In this document: positions 1 through 6,934 of the stretch, piece after piece
Position numbering within the stretch: the stretch's first letter is position 1
How the letters are laid out: each line of letters starts with the position of its first letter
Program-made: the position numbers and the translations under genes
Source of the DNA: Treponema sp.
Lineage (GTDB): Bacteria > Spirochaetota > Spirochaetia > Treponematales > Treponemataceae
Assembly: GCA_017464425.1 (NCBI GenBank)
Contig: JAFUDX010000012.1
Location: 203,861 to 256,595 of the forward strand
DNA: 52,735 nucleotides
Reading direction: 5' to 3'
Notes under the pieces: generated by a model
The model's input: the letters and a program-made list of their open reading frames with translations, nothing else
The model's database searches: none
Told to the model about the DNA's origin: nothing

Positions 1-7
1 GCATTTC

Positions 8-709
8 ATGACTTACACTGCTGAAGTGGAACACATGTGTCCTTTGGCTAAGGGCGCGTATCATGGTCCTGCCCCAATCCCTGAAGAAGGCGAGTGGGTT
101 CAGGTTAAAAAAATTGAAGATGTATCGGGATTTACCCACGGTATCGGTTGGTGTGCACCACAGCAGGGCGCATGCAAACTTTCATTGAATGTCAAGAACG
201 GCATCATCGAAGAGGCTTTGGTCGAAACAATCGGCTGCTCTGGCATGACTCACTCTGCTGCTATGGCTTCTGAAATCCTCATCGGAAAAACATTGCTCGA
301 AGCATTGAACACTGACCTCGTGTGCGACGCTATCAACACGGCTATGCGCGAGCTTTTCATGCAGATTGTCTACGGTCGCACTCAGTCGGCGTACTCAAAA
401 GACGGTCTCAAAGTCGGCGCTTCTCTCGAAGACTTGGGAAAGAACTTGCGTTCACAGGTCGGAACGATGTTCGCAACCCGCAAAACTGGTCCTCGCTACC
501 TCGAAATGACAGAAGGCTATGTCGAGCAGATTGCGCTTGACAAAGACAACCAGATTGTCGGCTACAAATGTATCAATTTCGGTAAGCTCATGGACGCTCT
601 CAAGGCGGGAGTTGACCCGAAAGAAGCAATCGAGAAGGCTCGTACACACTACGGTCGTATCACAGAAGATCAGGGCGTTGTAAAATTCATCGACCCAAGA
701 AAGGAATAA
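8..709 (+). CDS. NifU/IscU-like iron-sulfur cluster assembly scaffold protein
   Basis: This 233-residue protein belongs to the NifU/IscU-like scaffold group on which Fe-S clusters are built before transfer to target proteins. Visible ligand candidates are Cys49 and Cys56 (GWCAPQQGAC), Cys77 (IGCSGMTHSAA), Cys106 and Cys188. The Cys77 to Cys106 stretch resembles the IscU core, and the C-terminal third is an extension seen in anaerobe versions. The start sits 7 bases from the window edge, so its ribosome binding site cannot be judged, but MTYTAEVEHMCP is a plausible N-terminus. It is followed after 15 bases, with a good AGGAGG site, by the GGGtGRT gene, and the two are almost certainly one operon. 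No cysteine desulfurase gene is visible. The family call is fairly sure; the exact client proteins are unknown. Confidence 0.85.
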   Translation: MTYTAEVEHMCPLAKGAYHGPAPIPEEGEWVQVKKIEDVSGFTHGIGWCAPQQGACKLSLNVKNGIIEEALVETIGCSGMTHSAAMASEILIGKTLLEALNTDLVCDAINTAMRELFMQIVYGRTQSAYSKDGLKVGASLEDLGKNLRSQVGTMFATRKTGPRYLEMTEGYVEQIALDKDNQIVGYKCINFGKLMDALKAGVDPKEAIEKARTHYGRITEDQGVVKFIDPRKE

Positions 710-724
710 GAGGAGGAATACACA

Positions 725-1765
725 ATGGCAACATTATTTGAAGATTACGAAGGCCGCATTCCTCAGGTGAATAAGGCTCTGAAAGAATATGGATTCAAAG
801 AGGGCGAGGTCGGTTTGAACGAGGCTCGTGAACTCTGCAAGGCTCGAGGCTTTGACCCGTACGAAATCTGTCAGTCAACACAGCAGATTTGTTTTGAAGA
901 CGCAAAATGGGCGTATGTCTTGGGCAGCGCAATCGCTATCAAAGAGGCAGAAAAAACTGGCGACAAAACAGGCTCAACCGCAGCTGCTAACATCGGTAAG
1001 GGCTTGCAGGCATTCTGCTTGCCAGGCTCTGTCGCTGATGACCGCAAAGTCGGTCTCGGTCACGGAAACTTGGGCGCGCGCTTGCTTTCTGAGGAAACAC
1101 AGTGCTTCGCATTCTTGGCAGGTCACGAATCATTTGCGGCTGCTGAGGGCGCAATCAAAATCGCGGCGAACGCTAACAAAGTCCGCAAGAACAAGCTCCG
1201 CGTTATCTTGAATGGTCTCGGAAAAGACGCGGCTCAGATTATTTCTCGAATCAACGGCTTCACCTATGTTCAGACAAAGTTCGACTACTTCAACGGACAG
1301 GGAACTGACAAGGCACTCACCGTCGTCAAAGAAATCCCGTACGGCTCGAACCCTGACCGCCTCATCGTAAAATGCTACGGTGCGGACGATGTTCGAGAGG
1401 GCGTTGCAATCATGTGGCACGAGGATGTCGATGTTTCTATCACAGGAAACTCTACGAACCCGACCCGCTTCCAGCACCCGGTCGCTGGCACTTACAAAAA
1501 AGAGCGATTGCTTCAGGGCAAAAAATACTTCTCTGTCGCTTCTGGCGGCGGCACTGGTCGTACATTGCACCCGGACAACATGGCGGCAGGTCCTGCGAGC
1601 TACGGCTTCACTGATACTTTGGGTCGTATGCACTCAGATGCTCAGTTTGCAGGTAGCTCATCAGTTCCGGCACATGTCGAGATGATGGGCTTTATGGGCA
1701 TGGGTAACAACCCGATGGTCGGCTGTACGGTTGCGTGTGCAGTCGCTGTTGCAGGCTCATTCTAA
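725..1765 (+). CDS. GGGtGRT family protein
   Basis: The 346-residue product carries the family signature SGGGTGRT at residues 273-280, followed by LHPDN. The family is named after this motif and has no established biochemical role that I can state. It contains several cysteines and no signal peptide or membrane segment, so it is probably cytoplasmic. AGGAGG precedes the ATG. It directly follows the NifU-like gene, which suggests a function linked to Fe-S cluster delivery or to an Fe-S enzyme; that link is inferred from position only. The last 25 residues are rich in Gly, Met and Ala (MMGFMGMGNNPMVG) and end in a hydrophobic tail. Confidence 0.85.
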   Translation: MATLFEDYEGRIPQVNKALKEYGFKEGEVGLNEARELCKARGFDPYEICQSTQQICFEDAKWAYVLGSAIAIKEAEKTGDKTGSTAAANIGKGLQAFCLPGSVADDRKVGLGHGNLGARLLSEETQCFAFLAGHESFAAAEGAIKIAANANKVRKNKLRVILNGLGKDAAQIISRINGFTYVQTKFDYFNGQGTDKALTVVKEIPYGSNPDRLIVKCYGADDVREGVAIMWHEDVDVSITGNSTNPTRFQHPVAGTYKKERLLQGKKYFSVASGGGTGRTLHPDNMAAGPASYGFTDTLGRMHSDAQFAGSSSVPAHVEMMGFMGMGNNPMVGCTVACAVAVAGSF

Positions 1766-1770
1766 GTTTG

Positions 1771-1933
1771 TATCCACAGATTAGCACCGATAAACACAGA
1801 TTATAGTTTTTGATAAATGAAAGTCTTTGGTGAAAATACGCCGGACTTTCGTACTACGAAATGTGAATCTGTGGAAATCTGTGTAATCTGTGGATTATTT
1901 TTTATCTGCGTCTATCCGCGTGCATCCGCGTCT
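1771..1933. repeat. CACAGAT-type intergenic inverted repeat with a 10-nt tandem tail
   Basis: The left part contains CCACAGATTA and ACACAGATTA (1773-1803). The right part contains their reverse complements, AATCTGTGG, AATCTGTGT and AATCTGTGG (about 1866-1894). This forms a long imperfect inverted repeat around a central segment that itself pairs AAAGTC with GACTTT. It is followed at 1904-1933 by three 10-nt units of the form ATCyGCGTsy. Similar CACAGAT elements occur on both sides of flgG. No gene is seen in this gap. Confidence 0.7.
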
Positions 1934-1968
1934 TAATTTTCACCTTTCCGTTTTCAATTTTCAATTCG
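1931..1968 (-). repeat. AATTGAAAA-type repeat at the 3' end of the amidohydrolase gene
   Basis: Read on the minus strand, this 38-nt stretch matches the element at 4964-5000 at about 34 of 37 positions, so the two copies lie in opposite orientation. It supplies the stop codon of the M20 gene (AAT TGA), meaning the repeat reaches into the coding end. The two copies bracket the M20-metN-metI block. Confidence 0.7.
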
Positions 1969-3127
1969 TTCGTAAATAATCCAGCGCGTACTGGGCGTAA
2001 ATTGCGGCGGCGTAGGGGAGCGAGCTTTCTGCGAGGTCAAAATGCTCGTTATGGTGGTCGAATCGTGTGCGCTCGCCGTCTGATGAGCCGACATGGATAT
2101 AACAGCCGGGGGCTTTTCGGTAGAAGTCGGCGAAATTGTCTGCCATGAAGCGTTTTTCTATGGAAGTAATGACATTTTTGCTCCCGAATACTTTTTCTGA
2201 TGAGGCGACGGCTGCTTTTGTGCTTTCTTCGTCGTTGAAGAGCGGGTCGCACAGGTCATCGATGAAAATTTCTGCGCTTCCGCCGTATTCGATGGTGGTG
2301 TTCTCTGCGATTTCTGTGACGGCTTTCTGTAGTTTTTCCCTTGTTTCTTTCGTGAATGTGCGGATTGTGCCTTCAAGTTCGGCATTTCCCGCGATGATGT
2401 TGTAGCTTGTGCCCGACTGAATGCGCCCGACTCCAATCAGTGCTCCTTCTGCGGGATTTACGAGGCGTGAAACGACGGTCTGGAGCTTTGTCGCGACAGC
2501 TGAGGCAATAAAAAGCGCGTCGATTCCTTCATCGGGGCGGGTGATGTGGGCTGATTTTCCGTGAACGGTGATTTTGAATCGGTCGCAGCTCGCCATGTCC
2601 GCGCCGCTTCTGATTCCGACCGTGCCGACGGGGAGCGATGACTGAAAGTGAACTGCAAAACAACGGTCAACGCGGTCGAGAACGCTCGCTTGTATGATGT
2701 CGCGTGCGCCTTTTCCGATTTCTTCGGCGGCTTGAAAGGCGAGAATCAGTTTTCCTGAAAAGTCATTTTTGTGCGCGAGCAAGATTTTTGCGGCTCCGAG
2801 CAGGGAAGCGGTGTGTCCGTCGTGACCGCAGGCGTGCATGACTCCCGCATTCTGGCTTTTGTAGGGAACTTCGTTCGCTTCTTGAATGGGGAGCGCGTCG
2901 ATGTCGGCTCGGAGCAGGAGCGTTTTCCCGTTTTTGAGCGAATCAATCTCCGCGATGACAGTTGTTTTTCCCACGCGGAAGTTCTTTATGCCGATTTTGC
3001 CGAGTTCTTCTTCGATTTTTGCGCAAGTGTTGAATTCCTGTAAGCCAAGTTCTGGGTGCGCGTGAAAATAATTCCGCAAGTCTACCATATATGACTGTAA
3101 TTCTTGTGCTTCTTCCAAAATCGCCAT
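1961..3127 (-). CDS. M20 family amidohydrolase (N-acyl-amino-acid hydrolase type)
   Basis: The product has 388 residues when started at ATG 3127, which has AAGGAG correctly placed upstream; a longer frame to 3178 has no such site. It is an M20 dinuclear zinc hydrolase of the hippurate/N-acyl-L-amino-acid amidohydrolase group, expected to release a free amino acid from an acylated form. Metal and catalytic motifs are HACGHDGH near residue 85, AEEIGKGA for the catalytic glutamate, FAVHF, and a C-terminal histidine in FDHHNEHFD. No signal peptide is seen. It is transcribed away from metN across a 106-base gap holding the ACTAGGT operator, so shared control with the methionine transporter is likely. 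The acyl amino acid used is unknown; N-acyl-methionine would fit the context. Confidence 0.85.
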   Translation of the reverse strand: MAILEEAQELQSYMVDLRNYFHAHPELGLQEFNTCAKIEEELGKIGIKNFRVGKTTVIAEIDSLKNGKTLLLRADIDALPIQEANEVPYKSQNAGVMHACGHDGHTASLLGAAKILLAHKNDFSGKLILAFQAAEEIGKGARDIIQASVLDRVDRCFAVHFQSSLPVGTVGIRSGADMASCDRFKITVHGKSAHITRPDEGIDALFIASAVATKLQTVVSRLVNPAEGALIGVGRIQSGTSYNIIAGNAELEGTIRTFTKETREKLQKAVTEIAENTTIEYGGSAEIFIDDLCDPLFNDEESTKAAVASSEKVFGSKNVITSIEKRFMADNFADFYRKAPGCYIHVGSSDGERTRFDHHNEHFDLAESSLPYAAAIYAQYALDYLRTN

Positions 3128-3157
3128 GAAAAACTCCTTGAAAAATCTAAATGCCCA

Positions 3158-3222
3158 TTGACAGACTAGGTAAATCACTTTATAACTAGTATATCACAAA
3201 ACAACCTAGTGTGCTACTAGGT
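3158..3222 (+). promoter_or_regulatory. metNI promoter with ACTAGGT operator
   Basis: TTGACA (3158-3163), a 17-base spacer and TATAAC (3181-3186) form a clear sigma-70 promoter reading towards metN. An ACTAGGT box (3165-3171) follows the -35 directly and ACTAGT overlaps the -10 end (3185-3190). The palindrome ACCTAGT-GTGCT-ACTAGGT (3204-3222) ends next to the metN ribosome binding site. The same arrangement recurs before metQ. A repressor on these boxes would block polymerase; it would also sit in front of the divergent amidohydrolase gene. The regulator itself is not in the window. Confidence 0.8.
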
Positions 3223-3233
3223 AAGGACGAAAA

Positions 3234-4280
3234 ATGAGCGCGATTATTGAGCTTGAGCATATTACGAAAACATTCGTTCAGGACGGGAAGCAATTCAACG
3301 CGGTTGAGGACGCTTCGGTCACGGTGGAGAAGGGCGACATTTTCGGCATCATCGGGTTTTCGGGCGCGGGAAAGTCTACGCTCGTGCGAACGATTAACCT
3401 CTTAGGTCGCCCCACGAGTGGAAGCGTTTTGGTGAAAGGAAAGGATTTTCTCTCGCTTTCGGAAAAGGCTCTTCGCGAGGAGCGAAAAAAAATCGGCATG
3501 ATTTTCCAGCATTTTAACCTCATGCCGAGCCGAAATGTCTTTGACAATGTGGCGTTCCCCTTGAAGCGGAGCGGGCTGACGAAGAGCGAAATTTCTGAGA
3601 AAGTGCATTCACTTTTGAATCTCGTTGAAATCGACGAAAAGGCGGCGAATTTTCCGAGCCAGCTTTCGGGCGGGCAGAAACAGCGCGTGGCGATTGCTCG
3701 TGCGCTTGCGAACGACCCCGACATTCTTTTGTGCGATGAGGCGACGAGTGCGCTTGACCCAACGACCACGAAGTCGATTTTAAAGCTTCTGAAAAAACTA
3801 AAAGAGCAGCTTTCGCTCACGATTGTGATTATCACGCACCAAATGGAAGTGATTAAAGAAATCTGCGACAAGGTGAGCGTCATGGAAAAGGGAAAAATCG
3901 TGGAGACGGGCGATGTGTTCTCGATTTTCGCGAATCCGCAGAACGAAGTGACAAAGCGATTTATCCGTTCGACTTCAAATCTTTCAAAGGTCGAGGAGCT
4001 GATTGCCGAAGATTCACCGGTCGTGCATCTTGAAAAGGACGAAAAACTCGTGCGCTTCACTTACATTCAGAAAAATGTGTCCGAGCCGCTGATTTCGGCG
4101 ATTTCACGGCTTTATGAAGTGACGATAAACATCATTTTTGCGGAAATTGAAATCGTGCAGGATGCGCCGATTGGCGGCACGGTGGCGATTGTGAGCGGCG
4201 AAGAAAAAGTCGTGGATCGTGCGCTACAGCACATCGCGGCACTGAATGTCGGCGTGGAAGTGTTGAAGGAGGGTAAATAA
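3234..4280 (+). CDS. metN: Methionine ABC transporter ATP-binding protein MetN
   Basis: This 348-residue ATPase powers D/L-methionine import with MetI and MetQ. Walker A is GFSGAGKST (residues 41-49), the signature is LSGGQKQR, Walker B leads into DEATSALD, and the switch histidine is in IITHQ. About 100 residues follow the ATPase core and match the NIL (ACT-like) regulatory domain typical of MetN, which lets internal methionine inhibit transport. AAGGAC precedes the ATG. metI starts one base after the stop. Expression is expected from the ACTAGGT promoter just upstream. Other substrates of the family are possible, but the NIL domain, MetI and NlpA-type binding protein together make methionine the best call. 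Confidence 0.92.
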   Translation: MSAIIELEHITKTFVQDGKQFNAVEDASVTVEKGDIFGIIGFSGAGKSTLVRTINLLGRPTSGSVLVKGKDFLSLSEKALREERKKIGMIFQHFNLMPSRNVFDNVAFPLKRSGLTKSEISEKVHSLLNLVEIDEKAANFPSQLSGGQKQRVAIARALANDPDILLCDEATSALDPTTTKSILKLLKKLKEQLSLTIVIITHQMEVIKEICDKVSVMEKGKIVETGDVFSIFANPQNEVTKRFIRSTSNLSKVEELIAEDSPVVHLEKDEKLVRFTYIQKNVSEPLISAISRLYEVTINIIFAEIEIVQDAPIGGTVAIVSGEEKVVDRALQHIAALNVGVEVLKEGK

Positions 4281-4281
4281 C

Positions 4282-4962
4282 ATGGAAGAAATTATTGAGA
4301 CGATTTTGCCGAATGTGGCGAGCCATCCTGAGCGGTTTTTGAACGGCTTGCTGGAGACTTTTATCATGACGATTTGGTCGGGCGCGATTAGTTTTGTGCT
4401 CGGACTGCTGATTGGCATTACGATTACGGTGACGAAAAAGGGCGGCGTGCTTGAAAATCGCGTGGTGTATCAGATTTTTGACAAGCTGATTAACCTGTTC
4501 CGCTCGATTCCGTTCATCATTTTGCTTACGGGCGTTATGCCGCTTTCGCGCCTGATTATGGGAACGGCGATTGGAATCCGTGGCGCGATTGTGCCGCTCA
4601 TTTTCGGGACGGTGCCGTTTTTCAGCCGTCAGATTGAGAGTGCCCTTGCCGAAGTAGACTCAGGTCTTGTCGAGGCGGCGGAGAGCATGGGGCTTTCTCC
4701 AGTGGACATTATTTTCCGCGTGTATTTGAAGGAAAGCATTGCGCCGATTGTGCGCGGAACGACGATTACCACGGTGAGCCTTATCGGTCTTACGGCGATG
4801 GCTGGTGCTGTTGGTGCGGGCGGATTGGGAAACTATGCGATTATGTACGGGCACGACCGAAACCAGCTCGATGTGACTTGGGTGACGATTATCGTGCTTG
4901 TGATTCTTGTGAACCTGATTCAGCTCGGCGGAAACAAGATTATTAAGAAGAATAAACACTAG
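4282..4962 (+). CDS. metI: Methionine ABC transporter permease MetI
   Basis: The 226-residue inner-membrane protein is a binding-protein-dependent permease with about five membrane segments. The coupling helix region lies around VEAAESMGLSPVDIIFRVYLKES, the EAA loop that contacts MetN. It begins one base after metN, so the pair is translated together. Length and sequence match MetI closely. Its 3' end abuts a copy of the AATTGAAAA repeat. Confidence 0.92.
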   Translation: MEEIIETILPNVASHPERFLNGLLETFIMTIWSGAISFVLGLLIGITITVTKKGGVLENRVVYQIFDKLINLFRSIPFIILLTGVMPLSRLIMGTAIGIRGAIVPLIFGTVPFFSRQIESALAEVDSGLVEAAESMGLSPVDIIFRVYLKESIAPIVRGTTITTVSLIGLTAMAGAVGAGGLGNYAIMYGHDRNQLDVTWVTIIVLVILVNLIQLGGNKIIKKNKH

Positions 4963-5001
4963 GAAATTGAAAATTGAAAACGGAAAGTTGAAAATTTAGA
5001 A
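4963..5001 (+). repeat. AATTGAAAA-type repeat after metI
   Basis: The element begins right at the metI stop codon and is the inverted partner of the copy at 1931-1968, with about 34 of 37 positions the same. Units of the form GAAAATTGAAAA are repeated inside it. It fills most of the gap to the next gene. Confidence 0.7.
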
Positions 5002-5037
5002 TTGAAAAAACGGAAGATTTTTGATTGGGAGAATTAT

Positions 5038-6015
5038 ATGGCACTTAGCAGACGAAAAATTGGAATCATCGGGGCGGGGCATGTCGGAAGCCACGGCGGC
5101 TATGCGTTGATTTCGCAGGGCTTGGCGGAAGAAATTGTGTATATCGACATTGACCGAGAAAAGGCGGTGGCGCAGGCGTTGGATTTGTTCGATGCTTCGA
5201 CTTACCTTGACCGACATGTGACGGTGTATGCGGGCGACTATTCTGACATTTCTGACGCGGACATTCTCATTGTGGCGGCAGGTCCCTTGCCCGACATGAA
5301 AGCGGGGCAGAACGACCGGCAGCAGACTTTGGGCGCGACCGTTGAAATCTTGAAGGACATTATCCCCAAAATCAAAGCGAGCGGATTTAGCGGAATTATC
5401 ATAAATATCTCGAATCCTGCTGATGTAGTGGCGCATTATTTACAGGAAAAACTGGACTGGAATCCCAAGCGAATTCTTTCGACGAGCACAACGCTTGACT
5501 CAGCCCGCGTGCGCCGTGCAATCGCTGAGGCGACTGGCTACGACCAAAAATCAATCAATGCCTATGCGTTGAGCGAGCACGGGGAAACGCAGTTCGTTCC
5601 GTGGAGCTTGGTGACGGTGGCGGGAAAGCCGCTTTTGGAGCTTATCAAAGAACAGCCTGAGCGATTCGGAAAACTCGACTTGGAAGAAATCGCGCTTCGG
5701 GCAAAGAAAGCGGGCTGGATTATCCTCGGCGGAAAGGGAAGCACGGAATTCGGAATCGGCGCGAGCATTGCGAATGTGGTAAAAGCGATTTACGGCGATG
5801 AAAACAGAATCCTTCCCGTCTCAACGCTGCTCAATGGCGAATACGGCTACCGCGATGTCTTTGCGAGCGTTCCCTGCCGACTGAACAACGAGGGCGTGGC
5901 GGAAGTGATTGAGCTGAATCTGACTGCCGAAGAGAAATCGAAATTTGACGCGAGTGTGGCGAGCATGAGGGAGAATTTTGCGCGGGCGAAAAAAAATGTA
6001 AAATTTTTTTCATAA
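5038..6015 (+). CDS. L-2-hydroxyacid dehydrogenase of the LDH/MDH family (L-2-hydroxyisocaproate dehydrogenase-like)
   Basis: Started at ATG 5038 (GGGAG upstream), the protein has 325 residues; the longer frame from 5002 runs into the repeat and is unlikely. It is an NAD-linked L-2-hydroxyacid dehydrogenase. Visible are the Rossmann motif GAGHVGSHGG, an acidic NAD-selecting residue in YIDID, NISNPADV, LDSARVRR with the substrate arginine, and catalytic histidine in SEHGETQ. LSEHGETQFVPWS resembles L-2-hydroxyisocaproate dehydrogenases more than classical lactate dehydrogenase, suggesting a bulky side chain such as that of 2-keto-4-methylthiobutyrate. It lies between metI and the metQ promoter. 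Substrate is inferred from family and context, and lactate or malate cannot be excluded. Confidence 0.8.
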   Translation: MALSRRKIGIIGAGHVGSHGGYALISQGLAEEIVYIDIDREKAVAQALDLFDASTYLDRHVTVYAGDYSDISDADILIVAAGPLPDMKAGQNDRQQTLGATVEILKDIIPKIKASGFSGIIINISNPADVVAHYLQEKLDWNPKRILSTSTTLDSARVRRAIAEATGYDQKSINAYALSEHGETQFVPWSLVTVAGKPLLELIKEQPERFGKLDLEEIALRAKKAGWIILGGKGSTEFGIGASIANVVKAIYGDENRILPVSTLLNGEYGYRDVFASVPCRLNNEGVAEVIELNLTAEEKSKFDASVASMRENFARAKKNVKFFS

Positions 6016-6020
6016 ACCTA

Positions 6021-6085
6021 TTGACATACTAGGTAAAAGAGAATATAACAATACACATAAAAACAACCTAGTATCTAACTAGGAA
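6021..6085 (+). promoter_or_regulatory. metQ promoter with ACTAGGT operator
   Basis: TTGACA (6021-6026), a 17-base spacer and TATAAC (6044-6049) match the metN promoter hexamer for hexamer. ACTAGGT follows the -35 (6028-6034), and the palindrome ACCTAGT-ATCTA-ACTAGGA lies at 6067-6085, a similar distance downstream as before metN. This is strong internal evidence for one regulator acting on both transcripts. Confidence 0.8.
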
Positions 6086-6109
6086 ATAAAAAAAACGGAG
6101 GCATCCATT

Positions 6110-6934
6110 ATGAAAAAAATTATCGCAGCAGTTTTAATCGGAGCGCTTGCGCTCACATCAACTTTCGCGGCTAAAAAGAAGAACACGGTCGTCAAACTCG
6201 GCGTGGTCGGCTCAATTTATGAGGATTTGTGGGCACCGGCTCAGAAAGCACTCAAAAAGCAGGGCATCGACCTCAAATTCGTGCAGTTCTCTGACTATGT
6301 TACGCCGAACAACGCGCTCTCAAACGGCGAAATCGACTTGAACGCGTTCCAGCACCGCATTTTCTTGAAGAACGAAATCGAAAATCACGGCTACGATGTA
6401 AAACTCATCGGAAACACCTTCATCATTCCGCTCAACTTGTACTCAGTCAAAGTAAAGTCGGTTTCTGAACTCAAAGCAGGCTCGGTCGTCGCAATCCCGA
6501 ACGATGTCACAAACGGCGGTCGCGCAATCAAAGTCTTGGCGGCGGCAGGTCTTATCACCCTTAAAGACGGAGCTGGCTTCAACCCGACGGTAAACGACAT
6601 CGCGGAGAACAAAAGCGGCATCGTAATCAAAGAACTTGCGGCAAACACCATTCCGTCAGCCTTGCGAGATGTTGACGCGGCAATCGTAAACGGAAACTAC
6701 GCGCTCGACTTCGGTATCAAACCCGAAACGGCAATCTTCAAGGACACCTCGGTTGACGAAAAAGAGTACTGGAACCTCGTCGCAGCCCGCGGAAAAGACC
6801 TCGCCGACCCTGAAAAACTCGAAGTCTTCAAAAAAGTCGTCAAAGCCTTCCAGACAAAAGACACCGAAGATGTCTTCAACAAAAAATTCGGCGGCTACTT
6901 CATCAAAGAAGGCTGGGACATCGATGAGTTCTAG
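6110..6934 (+). CDS. metQ: Methionine-binding protein MetQ (NlpA family)
   Basis: This 274-residue solute-binding protein delivers methionine to MetNI. The N-terminus is a signal peptide (MKKIIAAVLIGALALTSTFA) that ends without a cysteine, so unlike most MetQ/NlpA proteins it seems to be cleaved by signal peptidase I and released into the periplasm. Mature-region hallmarks include LGVVGSIYEDLW, DYVTPNNALSNGEIDLNAFQH and AIPNDVTNGGRA. GGAGG precedes the ATG. It has its own copy of the ACTAGGT promoter, separate from metNI. The last codons overlap the next gene by 11 bases. Confidence 0.9.
   Translation: MKKIIAAVLIGALALTSTFAAKKKNTVVKLGVVGSIYEDLWAPAQKALKKQGIDLKFVQFSDYVTPNNALSNGEIDLNAFQHRIFLKNEIENHGYDVKLIGNTFIIPLNLYSVKVKSVSELKAGSVVAIPNDVTNGGRAIKVLAAAGLITLKDGAGFNPTVNDIAENKSGIVIKELAANTIPSALRDVDAAIVNGNYALDFGIKPETAIFKDTSVDEKEYWNLVAARGKDLADPEKLEVFKKVVKAFQTKDTEDVFNKKFGGYFIKEGWDIDEF

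Noticed and set aside
1130..1633. Antisense frame in the GGGtGRT gene
   Set aside because: It is a shadow frame with no start signal and no domain.
1771..1933. CRISPR array
   Set aside because: Units are too short, imperfect and palindromic, with no regular spacers and no cas genes.
3128..3233. SAM riboswitch or T-box before metN
   Set aside because: The leader is about 41 bases and filled by the palindrome; no S-box or T-box core is visible.
3278..4060. Long open frame (260 codons) antisense to metN
   Set aside because: Composition is serine/phenylalanine-rich as expected from the reverse of a coding strand, with no recognisable domain; metN is certain on the other strand.
5002..5037. Upstream start of the hydroxyacid dehydrogenase
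   Set aside because: The residues come from the AATTGAAAA repeat tail; ATG 5038 has GGGAG and is followed by the Rossmann motif at the normal distance.
6753..6923. N-terminal extension of the FAD oxidase
   Set aside because: The Lys/Ser-rich stretch is an out-of-frame reading of metQ; the conserved domain begins just after ATG 6924.
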